Assembly (NCBI GenBank): GCA_022592435.1
Contig: JABYQS010000001.1
Span: 868,001-932,000, forward strand
Direction: 5' to 3'
Source: Cerioporus squamosus
Lineage: Eukaryota; Basidiomycota; Agaricomycetes; Polyporales; Polyporaceae
Length of the DNA stretch: 64,000 bases
Part shown: in pieces, positions 44,826 to 55,465 of the stretch
Numbering within the stretch: the first letter of the stretch is position 1
How the letters are laid out: each line of letters opens with the position of its first letter
Position numbers and translations under genes: made by a program
Notes under the pieces: model-generated
Database searches by the model: none
Seen by the model: the letters and a program-made list of their open reading frames with translations, nothing else
What the model was told of the DNA's origin: nothing

Positions 44826-46451
44826 ATGGCGACCGAATTCGAGGACGTGCTCACGAACCAGCCGGTCGTAATCGACAATGTTCGTCTACTCTCAGACTCA
44901 CGCCATCCTGCTCACAACTGCGTCTGAACGCGCACACAGGGCTCTGGGACCATCAAGGCCGGATTTGCAGGCCAGGATCACCCGAAATGCTTCTTCCCGT
45001 CTTTGTGCGTTCTTCACGGTTAGGCTCGCACCGCGACGCGTCCGCGCAGGGACTGACTTCTGCACCATCCAAACCCAGCGTCGGACGGCCGAAGCATGTA
45101 CGCGTCATGGCAGGTGCGCTGGAAGGGGACGTCTTCATCGGGCGGAAAGCGCAAGAGGCCCGCGGGCTGCTCAAGATCAAGTACCCGATGGAACACGGGA
45201 TCGTGACCGACTGGGACGACATGGAACGAATATGGAGCTGGGTGTACGCAGAGGAGCTGGGCACGCTCAGCGAGGAGGTGCGTTCTCCTTCCCCTCCGTT
45301 GCGGCCGTGCCACACGCCGCACGCGCATACACCAAATGGACTGAGCGGACCGCATCTTGCAGCATCCAGTACTGCTCACAGAAGCACCACTCAACCCACG
45401 GCATAACCGCGATGTCGCCGCGCAGATATTCTTCGACACCTTCAACGTTCCCGCTCTATATATTTCCGTTCAAGCTGTATTGTCATTGTGAGTGCCAGCA
45501 TCTCCGTTCTGCGCGTCCGCTCCCGCTCACCCGAGAAACCAAGGTATTCTTCTGGCCGAACAACAGGTATCGTCCTCGATTCCGGAGACGGCGTAACGCA
45601 CGCGGTGCCCGTCTTCGAAGGCTTCTCCATGCCGCACGCCATCCGCCGGGTAGATGTCGCAGGCAGGTAGGTCCTGAACGCCCGAGGTGAGATTTGGCTG
45701 CATCTCGATGCTCACGAGCGTAATAGGGACGTCACCGATCACCTCCAGCTTCTTCTGCGCAAGGCCGGTCATCATCTGCACACAACTGCGGAACGGGAAG
45801 TCGTGCGGACGATCAAGGAGAAGTGCTGCTACGTCGCGCTCAACCCGGCGAAGGAGGAGAAGGACTCATTAGGCCGCAGCGAGGAATTCCGTCTACCAGA
45901 CGGCAACACTGTTCAGGTGGGTCCCGCGGACGCGCTACGTTCCATCGCATACTGACAGAGGATGTGTGTAGTTGGGACCTGAACGGTTCCGCGCACCCGA
46001 AATCTTGTTCAATCCCGAGTTGATAGGTCAAGAGTACGCCGGTGTACACCAAGTCGTTGTCGACTCAATCAACCGAGTCGACCTCGACCTGCGGAAGAGC
46101 CTGTTCTCCAACATTGTGCTCAGCGGTGGTAGCACGCTCTGTCGAGGTACGCACGCTGCGCTCCGTCTGTAATCGCTGCCACTCATGACCTGCAGGGTTT
46201 GGTGATCGTTTGTTGAACGAGGTCAAGAAGCTTGCGCTCAAGGACGTAAAGATCAAGATCTACGCTCCTCCAGAGCGCAAGTACTCTACATGGATCGGTG
46301 GATCTATCCTGGCTGGCCTCAATACCTTCAAGAAGGTGTGTATATTTTCCCCCATTGTTCCGGGATTGTCTCATATGTCGCGCAGATGTGGGTATCAGCA
46401 GAAGAGTACCAGGAGGATCCGGACATCATCCATAAGAAACTGGGTTTCTGA
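44826..46451 (+). CDS. ARP1: Actin-related protein 1 (centractin), dynactin subunit
   Basis: ARP1 forms the short actin-like filament of dynactin, which links dynein to cargo. The start [18 protein letters not shown] at 44826 is followed by [20 protein letters not shown] (nucleotide phosphate-1 loop), [80 protein letters not shown] and [19 protein letters not shown]. Then come [20 protein letters not shown] (phosphate-2 loop), [74 protein letters not shown] and [20 protein letters not shown]. The end is [20 protein letters not shown], an intron, and [20 protein letters not shown] with TGA at 46449-46451. Cys/Phe at KCFFPS and the NKKLGF-like C-terminus separate it from conventional actin. About eight introns, no frame break. 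Confidence 0.96.
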
Positions 46452-46794
46452 GTGGGTTTCGCTCTCTTCGCTCTTCACTGGTTCGTTGGTAGACCATATC
46501 CTGTCTTAGCTATGATACCCGACATGTAGTGTGCACTCCTAATGCTATTTTGCACGTCCCTGAGCCATGCACGTATGTCTTCCGGAACGTCCCAGCCACC
46601 ACGCCTACCGCACGCGAAGTCCAACAGGATCACACCAGAGGGAGATGTATCCGCATGCGCATAGAGTTCATGAGCGATAGAAAACAGGGAAAGCGGGCAT
46701 AAGTGATAGGATACAGCTGCGAACTTTTGCGATGTGCGGATATGCAAAGAGTGCGATGCGACAGAGCCCAAAAATGATACAATGCGCCCAACCC
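46452..46794. other. Convergent intergenic between ARP1 and RPS24
   Basis: About 340 bp holding both 3' UTRs. No gene is seen. Confidence 0.45.
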
Positions 46795-47550
46795 TTACTT
46801 GCCCTTCTTCGGGGGCTCGGCAGCCTTGGCCTTTTTGGTGCCACGAAGCTGGAAACAGCGCGTCAGGAAGGGTTGAAGGATGGGAGATGGGAGGATACAC
46901 ACCTTCTTCGCACGGTTCTTGCGCTCCTTGCGCAGCTTGCGGTTGGTCTTTGGTGGTGCGACCGCAAGACCAGACTAACGAAGAACGGCGTGCGTGTCAG
47001 TAACCCGGCATGAAAATGGTACAACAAGAGGGACGCACCCGAATCAACCGGTACTTGGGCTCGAACTTCTTCTGGGAGGCCTCATCGTCGTAGATCAGGC
47101 CAAAGCCTGTGCTCCGTCCACCACCGAAGACCGTCCGGAGACCGAAAGTGACAACACGGTCCTTCTCGGTCTTGTAGATCTGCGCGAGCCGCTCCGAGAG
47201 CTCGGCCTTGGAGACGTTGGGGCGGTTGGGGTGGAGGACGTCGACGACGAATTGGCGACGCGCCAGCAGGCGGTTCGTGATGAATTTGCGGGTGCGGATC
47301 GTCACCGGTGCTGAGTTATCGGCCTGCGTGTGCGATGGAGAGGGCGACGAGACGGGGCGCAGGGAATCGGAAGGGGGAGAAAGGGGAGAGCGAGTCGTCA
47401 GACAATCCGTCTTCACAGAGCCAAACTGCCGCACGAGTACATCCGCCTGCCAAACCATGCATCCACCCTCCTGCAGCCCTCCTCCCGCGATTCTACCCCT
47501 CCCAGCGGCCGTGCGGACGTCTGGCAGCACGACGGAATGAGACTCACCAT
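46795..47550 (-). CDS. RPS24: 40S ribosomal protein eS24
   Basis: Small-subunit ribosomal protein. The only coding codon of exon 1 is the ATG at 47548-47550, followed at once by gtgagt. The 224-nt intron (47324-47547) ends in acgcag before [20 protein letters not shown]. The body reads [60 protein letters not shown] and [15 protein letters not shown]. An intron then leads to [24 protein letters not shown] and a last intron to [17 protein letters not shown] with TAA at 46795-46797. Sequence and length agree with eS24 from other eukaryotes. A first coding exon of only ATG is a known arrangement for ribosomal protein genes and makes the first intron a likely control point. Confidence 0.96.
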
Positions 47551-47816
47551 GGTTGCTTGCCCGCTTTTTGGTCGGTTACCTTGTCGTCGATGGGCCCTTG
47601 AGAATTGCCACTGCGCCTGCCTGCTTTCGCGCCAAACACGGCAATACACCGCTCCTCCCACACGCGCCCGCCCCAAACACCGCCAAACAACGCGGGCTGC
47701 GGCCCGGCGCCTCCCCGGTCCGTCTCCAACTGCGAGCTCGCCGTCCTCCCCGCACAGACTACCGTACCTCCTCGCCTACTTACTGCCTATTTATTCTCTG
47801 TGCGCACTCAACACAG
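47551..47816. promoter_or_regulatory. 266-bp bidirectional promoter (RPS24 / DUF4870 gene)
   Basis: The start codons at 47550 (minus) and 47817 (plus) face outward. The region is C-rich on the plus strand (cctcccacacgcgcccgccc near 47655). Confidence 0.55.
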
Positions 47817-48647
47817 ATGAGCATGAGCAGCAACACCCGTTCCCACTTCGCCTCCTTCGCCGCATACGTGAGCAGCCCCCGGTTGCCCCGCCATGCCCTC
47901 ATGCAATAATTGGCTCAACTGCTCGTTTCGCGCAGACACCTCCACCAGACGACCCCTCCTATGCCGCGTCCACGTCCAAGAATGCGTCTAGAGCATGGTT
48001 TCCGTCAGGAGCAGCGTCAGCATCCCAGCAGCCAACATCATACCAGTCCGGCGGTATACCCACCTTCAACACCTCGCAGGCAGGCGGTCTGGGCGCAGTA
48101 GAGGACGCAGAAGCGGAGAGCGGCAGCAATCTCTGGGAGACGCGACACGGTTTCCGCGTCGATCTCCTGGCTGCCTTTGCGTATCTTCTGGGGCCCGTGT
48201 CTGGTGCGTCTGCTGCGACGTCTCTGTCCCGCTACACCCCTGATGCTCCCGTCCTCAGCTCTGACACTCCTCATCGTGGAGACATACAATGACTTTGTCC
48301 GCTTTCATGGTACGACGTACTCTTCCGGTGATACATACCACTGATCCTCAACCCCATGTGCAGCGTACCAATCCGCCCTGCTCACTACACCGCTAGTCAT
48401 CTTGCGCATCTTGGCTTCTCTCCTGCAGTTCCCCGCATTCCTCCGCACCGTCTTCACTCTTCTGCTCATCATACCATCTTTGTATATGGCGTAAGTCCAC
48501 CTCCCACTGCATCTGTTCCAAGGACGAGCGCTCTGACCTCGCGCTTGTAGTTGGCAAGCTTATATCGATGCTTCACGGAATGGCTTGGTACGCTTCCAGA
48601 TTCCCTTCATCGGACCTCTTGCAGAACGCTGGGTATATGAGGAATAG
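47817..48647 (+). CDS. DUF4870/Tic20-like small membrane protein
   Basis: The start MSMSSNTRSHFASFAAY at 47817 is followed by an intron and a disordered segment TPPPDDPSYAASTSKNASRA, WFPSGAASASQQPTSYQSGG. The membrane domain begins RHGFRVDLLAAFAYLLGPVS and continues over short introns: ALTLLIVETYNDFVRFHAYQ, SALLTTPLVILRILASLLQF, PAFLRTVFTLLLIIPSLYMA and WQAYIDASRNGLVRFQIPFI, ending GPLAERWVYEE and TAG at 48645-48647. The VDLLAAFAYLLGPVSALTLL and NDFVRFHAYQS motifs are typical of DUF4870 (UPF0132) four-helix membrane proteins related to Tic20. In fungi the location and role are not established. Four introns, all GT-AG, no frame break. Confidence 0.87.
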
Positions 48648-48905
48648 TTGTCTGTATGCATCGCATGTGCTCGTTTCCGCGCATATATCCATCTATCTTC
48701 CAAGCTACCCCGACACCTCGCATCCAACGTCATCGTTCATGCACACGCTCGTCCGACGTGGGCCTTTGCAAGACAACAATCCACATCGATACAAAGTCTA
48801 CCAGACCACATCGGGTCACTGATACAAAGAACCAGTCTTCGCTACCACTGCGCTGTCACAAATTCTGACGGAAGGGCAACGTGCTCAGGAGAGCTTCTGT
48901 ACTGC

Positions 48906-49831
48906 TCACAGACGTACCGCATTCCTGGGTATCATAGGTAGTCCGTCCACGGGCATTCCCCCGTCAGGCATTCCCCCCGCAGGCACTGCATCCGCAGACA
49001 GTCCGTCTGCAACCCCTCCGTCCATGGACAATCCATCCTTTGTCAGCTGCGCCAACAATGCCTGCAGCTCCGCGATCACGCCGTCGTTAATCGTGCCGTC
49101 GAGGACGTTCTCAGTGCTATCGAGTACGGCGTCGATAATGCATTTCAACAGGTAGACAGCTGCAGTAATATCATCAACGCGTGGAGGGGATCACACAGGA
49201 AGTCACTCACTTCTTCCTAACACCTGTCCCAACGGGGCCGGTGCGTCGTTGAACACGTCAGAGAAAGCGTTAAGGAAGTACTTGATGGCGTTGACGACGT
49301 TCTTAACCAAAGTCTCGACTTGGTTGTTCGGGTCGTAGTTTGCGAGTCCCTTCTGCTGGCCGACATCATCGAGAACGTCTAGATTGTGCAAGGTTTCCAG
49401 CAACTGCTGTACGGCTTGTAAGCCGGGGTCGCTGTCGAGGAGTGAGGCGAGACCGGCTGTATACAGTGGTGAGTGGTCTTCGCGGTAGACGGTAACGAGA
49501 GATACTCACGGAGTAGAGTACTCAGCTCTGTCAGCAAGCTCCTGAGCGGGGCTAAGAGTGGGGCGAAGTCCTGGCGCCGTGCCACCGACGGGGCATTGGA
49601 CGGAGTGTGATCCACAACCGTATCGTCCTTGCCCGGCCCAGCGGTAGAGAGATCCTGCACGTGCGGGAGCGTAGCGTTCGTCCGAGCCGGCGGTTGAGAC
49701 GCGTAGTCCGCGATGTGAGAGATAGGCACAGGCGCAGCGACCACCGGGAGAGGAGCTAACGAAGGACCGACAGCAGCCAGAAGGGCCGCGGCCTGGAGGC
49801 CCAGGAAGACAGCGCGAGAGAAGCCGGGCAT
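48906..49831 (-). CDS. Secreted protein of unknown function, Asp/Gly/Met-rich C-terminus
   Basis: The start MPGFSRAVFLGLQAAALLAA at 49831 is a signal peptide (through about VVAAPVP). Then ADYASQPPARTNATLPHVQD (N-glycosylation site NAT) and ARRQDFAPLLAPLRSLLTEL. After an intron come GLASLLDSDPGLQAVQQLLE, TLHNLDVLDDVGQQKGLANY, VETLVKNVVNAIKYFLNAFS and DVFNDAPAPLGQVLGR, and then YLLKCIIDAVLDSTENVLDG, IAELQALLAQLTKDGLSMDG and a low-complexity tail alternating DG/GG/MP (GGMPDGGMPVDGLP). TGA at 48906-48908. The middle looks like a helical bundle with only one Cys. The ARR just before QDF may be a Kex2-type processing site, so the N-terminal 70 residues may be a propeptide. A TATA box (50002-50009) lies about 171 nt upstream. 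No family recognised. Confidence 0.7.
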
Positions 49832-50678
49832 GGTGTCGACCACGGGGACGCGCGGCGAGCGATAGATTGAACGAGATCGAAGGCGGCTAGCGCAGAGAGA
49901 TTATGAGACTCGTAAGTTATAGAATGTAAGTTAGAGATGGCAGAGAGCGCGAGCGCAGGAGGCAAGACGCGAGGATGGGGGACACTTGAACCAGACCCCG
50001 TTCTTATACCCTCGACCGCGACAGAACCTTAACTGCCGCGGACGCCTCCGATTGGTCCCCGCCGTCGACGCGTCGCTGCACGTGCTGGGAGTTGCACAGC
50101 CACTCCTCGGGTGGCAGGCGTTCAGTAGACGGCTGCCCGTGGTGGCGGCAGAGCATCCTTAACGGGACAACTTGACGTCCCCCCGACACGCTCCCTGCAC
50201 GGCACGCGCGGACGAGAGCAACAAGCAATATAAATCTCGTTCAGACATAACAGTACAGACTAGCACCAACTAGCGTAGCAACATGTTACGTCCTACTACA
50301 GAATCGAACAACTCCCCACCCTCCGCCATCCGTTGTAGCGATCCGATAGCATGAAGAGGCAAATAAATAAACAAGAGGTTGTGTGGGGAGCGCGAACCGG
50401 TATGTCAGCAGTAGGGTAGTACGAGCCAACCCGACGCTCCAGTAGTGTGAGTAGTACCGTAGCTTCGTGTGGGCTCAGTAGAGTCCGAAATGTCCGTAGC
50501 GCGTGCCGAAAGTTCTCGATCCAAATATTCAACGACGAGTAACATCCAACCTCTTGTGCAGCCAACGAACGTGAGTCCTAAACGAGTGAGAGTTCTTCAT
50601 GTCGAACCATTGTTATGTAGTGTGATGTGGCAGCCGCAGGAAGGGGCTCCGCGGCGCCTGGGGAACGCAGGGAAGCGT
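49832..50678. other. Intergenic: promoter of the secreted-protein gene and 3' flank of the PriA-like gene
   Basis: About 850 bp. The TATA element at 50002-50009 belongs to the secreted-protein gene. 50290-50640 has no convincing frame. Confidence 0.45.
50002..50009 (-). promoter_or_regulatory. TATA box of the secreted-protein gene
   Basis: The minus strand reads TATAAGAA within gggTATAAGAAcgggg, about 171 nt upstream of the start at 49831. Confidence 0.45.
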
Positions 50679-51857
50679 TTAGACCTTGACGCACGACTTG
50701 TTGTCGAGGGAACGGAGGTAGCCGTCGGCACAGGTGTAGACTGCATGCGACGTCAACCATCAACGCCAGCTCGAGAACGAAGACAGACAGAGTACTCACC
50801 AACACACTTGCCGTTGTTGCAGCCAACGTTCCACGCGCCAGCGATGGCAGTGCAGTCCTCGCCGGCACCGGTGGACGAGCAGCCACCACAAGACTCGAGC
50901 TCGTTGGCGGTGTCGAGACACTCCCAATCGTCGGTCAAGCCCTTGAGGCCAGGAATAGGGCAAGCCTCCAGACCGGTAGGGCAGAGCGAGACGTTGCGAG
51001 CCTTGTGGTTGCGCTTCCAACCGGAGTGACCGCCCTTGCCGGGATAGCCAGGGTTGCCGGGCTTGCTGGACGGCGTGGGGGTGACCGTGGTCGAGGTGTG
51101 AGGGAAGCAGCACTTCGAGCCGTTGTCCCAACCCCAGCCAGAGCCACACTGCGGGGGAGGCTGGTTGGGGTGGTGGGGAACGCAGCACTTCTTGCCAGTG
51201 TGCCAGTCCCAGTTCGAAGGGCAGTCTGTGCCGCTTGGGGGCTTGGGCGGGTTGGGGTTACCACCATGAGGCAAGCAGCACTCCTTCTCGCCCCACCTGT
51301 TCATACGACCGCCTCAGTTGGACCTCGATGTAGGGCAAAGTATACGACCACGTACCACCACTGGTTGGAACCGCAGCTGCTGGACGAAGAAGGAGTAGGA
51401 GCGCTGTAGGTCGTGGTGTGCGCGGTCGTAGTGTGGACCGTGGAGGTATGAACCGTGGTGGTGTGAACCGTGGTGGTATGGACAGTGGACGTCGCGTGTT
51501 CCTCACAGCACTTCTTGCTGCCGTTCCAGCCCCATCCGGAGGAGCAAGAGGGGGACGACGAGGTGGGAGGCTGGTGGGGAACGCAGTGGTTCTTGGACGA
51601 GCTCCATTCCCAAGCGGAAGGGCAAGACGAGCCCTTGGGCGGGCTGGGAGGATTCTTCGTACCTCCGTACGGCAGACAGCAATCCGAGTCACCCCAGCTA
51701 CGTACACATATTGATCAGCGCTCTGTTCGGGGGTTTACGGCAGCAACTGTGACTCACTAGAACTCGCTGCTCTTGCAGCTCGAGGAGCCGCTTTTGCCGG
51801 TGGCGAGAACGAACGGGAGCGCGGCGGCGACGACCAACAGGCGGGCAAAGAGCGTCA
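50679..51857 (-). CDS. Secreted Cys-rich PriA-type protein with duplicated WxW/CC modules
   Basis: The start MTLFARLLVVAAALPFVLAT at 51857 is a signal peptide. The body contains two copies of a three-part module: WG-x4-CCLP(Y/H)GG; CPS-x-W-x-W-x(6)-CVPH; and C-x-SGWGW-x-x-(G)SKCC. The first copy is YWGDSDCCLPYGG, SAWEWSSSKNHCVPH, SGWGWNGSKKCC; the second is WWGEKECCLPHGG, SNWDWHTGKKCCVPH, GSGWGWDNGSKCCFPH. They are separated by a Thr-rich linker of HTTTV repeats. A basic stretch then leads to the PriA domain CPTGLEACPIPG, DTANELESCGGC, GEDCTAIAGAWNVGCNNGKC, and after an intron YTCADGYLRSLDNKSCVKV with TAA at 50679-50681. Both modules start right after a phase-2 intron (51698-51757 and 51297-51355). 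PriA-type proteins are abundant in fruiting or aerial tissues of agarics; biochemical role unknown. A TATA box lies about 113 nt upstream. No frame break. Confidence 0.88.
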
Positions 51858-53201
51858 TTTTCAAGGATCGTGAGGGCCCCAGGGACGGCGGCGGGGAGGA
51901 CAGCGAGGGAGACGGGGAGGGGAAAGAAAGCAGGAAAGCTAGCGAGAACAAGACGGGGCCGCCGCGATCTTATATACCGGATGATCAAGTGTGCCTCAGG
52001 GTTCAGGAGAACATCTACCGCGCTCCGTTCACACACAGTCGAGGCGAAACTGATTATTGATATCATCCGTTCTTCCTCCGGCCATCAGTATCCGTCAAGA
52101 ACATCCATGTTGGGCACCATGGCAGCAACGTGCGACTTGGCATCCTCCCCGTAGCTTTGTTCCCTTCCCGCTGCAGTCCATTTAGCTCTGAGGACACTTG
52201 ACAGTGCTGATCCTGCCACTCACCAGTACAACGTCTGGGACCTGGGGGAGCGGGGAGGAGCGAGGACAAGAGGAACACGCTCGATCTAGCCTAGAAGATG
52301 TGCCTGGTCTGTTGCCGGCAGGAGTGTGAGGCATATTCCATCGAACGTCTCTGGACCGTCGGCGCCGTTGACGCCTGTCGAGGAAGTGGCCAATCCACGG
52401 ACTCGGTCCGTATGTGTGATATCGGCGGAAGGGTCAACCTTCCAGATCTTGTTTTGCTGCCGTTAGTCCTCAATCAGTCCGAGAGCGATGCCTTGCTGTC
52501 CGCAGACAGAGACCGCAGTCCCGCAGGGACTAGACCTTCGCACCTCCGAAACGGCGTGCGCCATACTCCGATGCAGAGACGTCGGGTGCAAAGACATGGT
52601 GACCGGAAGAGTCGTCCGGGGAGTGGGCGGCAGAGCGCCACAAAAGGCGTTGCGACTCCTGTTGCGATGGTTTCCCGCGCTTATACCTTGTTCCGTACAT
52701 GCGTCTGCATGTGTACCTAGGCGTACTTCAGGTTCGATCTCGTGGCCGGCTTTCTTGTGGCCGCGATTGGACAGCCCGCCACCGACGCACACATCCGGGA
52801 TCCCCAAGCTCGTCCGGGACCCGACGTCGGACCCCACCAAGGTCAGTCAGATCGCCGTCGCCGCCTCAGCCGCCGCGGCGCCTGGCGTCGCCCTAGGCTT
52901 ACGATCGGTGGGCCGTGCACGGCTTCATGTCTTCGACGGACATAGCTCTCTTTGTCACACGCCCCCCGAACGGCCGAGCTCGACCACCTGGGAGTCGGAC
53001 TTGTCGTATTATACAATTCGTCTTATTCAGGCCTGTCGGACGATTTAATCGGAAACGGATAACGGAACAGAAACGGTTGGGGGGCAAATCGGAGAGTCTC
53101 TCATCACAGCTACCAGGTATCAATCTATCCCATCTTCCCTGCGATAGCCAGTTCGGTCAGCCCCTTCGACGGCGCGACAATGAGAATAGAATGCACGGAC
53201 C
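51858..53201. other. 1.3 kb without a supported gene
   Basis: The proximal part is the promoter of the PriA-type gene. At 52290-52900 both strands are open in places; a minus-strand stretch reading SRTSLGIPDVCVGGGLSNRG could be the relic of a gene, but it has no start, no splice set and no family I recognise. Confidence 0.4.
51970..51977 (-). promoter_or_regulatory. TATA box of the PriA-type gene
   Basis: The minus strand reads TATATAAG (ggTATATAAGatcg) about 113 nt upstream of the start codon at 51857. Confidence 0.55.
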
Positions 53202-55465
53202 TCAAGCTTCTAGGGCGTGCGCCTTCTGCAACGCGCGCGAGGCGAAGAAGCGGACATCAGCATCCTGATCGTTCTTGAGCGCCTCGAGGACAGGCGCGAT
53301 CTTTTGCTGCACCAACTGCACCCCTTCTGGAGTGTCGCCGAAAGAGGTGGCTGTGATCTCGAGGGCTTTCGCAACATTGAAGCGGATGTTCGGGATGGGA
53401 TCACTGGCGAGTTGGAGCAGCATGTCGAGGATGTTGTCGCGGATGACCTCCAGCGTCAGCGAGGGTGCGATGGTCTGTGCGAATCAATCAGTTCCATGCT
53501 GACAGGGCAGCATCAGATATGCACAATAGAGTCGAAGCTGCTCACCATGATTGCTTGCACCGTAGTCATCCGATATAGATAGTTCGGATGCTGGCCCATG
53601 CCCACAACCTTCGGCACAATCTGTTCTTTCGACCACTCGACACCGAACACCTCCGTCAGCTTCTTCAGATTGACGGCAGCCGCCTCGCGGATGCTGTACA
53701 CATTGTCGCCTAGCCACGACATGCAGAGGTTGCCGAGCGACTCGTCGAAGAACGGTTTGCCGAGCTGCGTAGCAAGGAGAGGAATGTACTCGATGATGGC
53801 TTGCCGAACGCGCCATGACTTGTCCTCTGCAAGTTCTACAATTGCCGGAAGGAGGCTCTCGGACAGGAGTTCGATGCCAATCACTGCGTCAATGCACATT
53901 CAGCAACTCCGCCGGAATGGTAGCAGGGAGCTCTATAGCAGCGCACCGGAGTTAACAAGCTCGAGCTTGCTGATGATGTTCAGGCGGACCTCGGGGAACT
54001 CGTCCTTTAGGAGATGGAGGAAAAGTGGCAGGAGGTGCTCGATCGTTGCGTCTTTGCCCAGCAGAGGTGCGAGGCCGCTGATCTGGTTGGCAAGCGCCGC
54101 ACGCACATGCTGCGACACGTCCTGGCACAGGTCGCGGACACAAGGCACAATGCGGGCAAGGACAACTTCCTTCTCGAGGAGCTTCGAAAAGCCTGAATGA
54201 CGCATGAGGGAATGCAGAGCAGTGTATATACTGAAGACAAGACTTACCTGGGACCTGGCCAGCAGCCGCAGTTCGCACCTCCGCCTCGTTATCCTTCAGA
54301 AGTTGGACAAAGTGGTTGATGAGCTCCTCGCGTACGAGCTCCGTCCCGACAACCTCGGCGAGCTAGTAGCGAACTCGTTCAGTCGTTGTAAGAGGTCGAG
54401 AGAACCCACCACGACGTACCTCGTTGAAATGGCTTGCGGCCATATAGCGCACGCGCCAGCTCTTGTCGGTCATCGTCTGCCTGATCTGCTTGAGTAGCTG
54501 CTCCTTAACCTCCGGCGGCGTGAGCTGCTGTGCGATCGCAATGAGGTCTTCGACCGTCAGCAGGCGGACGGAGTCCTGATCGTCGGCTTGGAGCTTCCTG
54601 TACACCGCCAGTCCGTCAGATAGGACGTGCGCCTTCGTGTACTTCTTCACCAGGGGCTACCGCAGATCGTCCAAGATGAGGATACAATGACTACAACACG
54701 CAAGTCGTGCGGGAGACACGCACCGCAAGCCACTTGGCCGCTGCGCGGCGCACCATGGGCGTGTCGTCCGCCGCGAGCGAAGCGAAGCCTCGGCGGAGGT
54801 CATCTTGGATGGGTGTTGCGACTTTGTCGTATACAGGCGCGTACAACGCGCATGACGATGTCCGGGAGGTGAACCACTCGCCACGGGATAGTCTTTGTAG
54901 GAGGGGGATGTAGTACTGCTCGATTTGCGCCTGGCTCAGAACCGACGAGATCTTCGTAATCGACTCAGCCGCCTATGGCGATGGATGTGAGTTCCAGGTA
55001 TCTATGCATGCATGCATGCGAGTTGCGGCAACCCCAGCGAAGGGACGAACGCCGCCAGCATGAAACCACCAGGAAACGTACCTTGTCCCGCACTAGCGTC
55101 TCCTCTACTGCAGAGAGGTTCTCCAACGGCCCCAGCAGCACATGCGCGTACTCCGGGCCCCCGATGTACTCCTCGAAATTCCGACCCAGCTCCTCCGCCA
55201 ACGCAAGGAGGACCTCATCCTCATCATCAACCGAGTCTTGCAAAAAGGGTATCAGCTCATCGCGTGCACGCTCCGGGCCCAAGGCGAGGGCAATGGTCGA
55301 TATGCGGTGTATGGCGTTCAGTCTGAGCTGCACGTCCTCTGAACGCAGCTCGTCCATGAGAATGGCAATCGGAGCAATCTAAGGGTAACACCAGGCTCTC
55401 AGTCAGATCATGCGCTCTATGCGCCGTTCTGGGATGGAGACACGAACATCTTCGTTCGGATCCAT
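53202..55465 (-). CDS. TPD3: PP2A scaffold subunit A (PR65/TPD3), HEAT repeats
   Basis: The A subunit is a HEAT-repeat horseshoe that holds the PP2A catalytic and regulatory subunits. The start MDPNED at 55465 joins across an intron (donor gttcgt, acceptor cccttag) to [24 protein letters not shown] repeats follow: [256 protein letters not shown] and [20 protein letters not shown], with TGA at 53202-53204. The repeated D-x-x-VR signature and roughly fifteen repeats match PR65. No frame break. One intron contains an ATGC microsatellite (55004-55019). Confidence 0.95.
55004..55019. repeat. (ATGC)4 microsatellite in a TPD3 intron
   Basis: Four tandem ATGC units inside a TPD3 intron; each unit is also a palindromic overlap of GCAT. 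Likely length-polymorphic. Confidence 0.7.

Noticed and set aside
44878..45690. Plus-strand frame of 270 codons through the ARP1 gene
   Set aside because: It alternates between true ARP1 exon sequence in the wrong frame and introns; the spliced ARP1 model explains the region fully.
47330..48292. Plus-strand frame of 320 codons running across the RPS24 first intron and promoter into the DUF4870 gene
   Set aside because: Its end coincides with true DUF4870 exons read through introns; the upstream part is Arg/Pro/Ser noise and overlaps RPS24.
52463..52840. Minus-strand frame reading SRTSLGIPDVCVGGGLSNRG and similar
   Set aside because: Short and without start, splice sites or a recognised family; kept only as a note in the intergenic entry.
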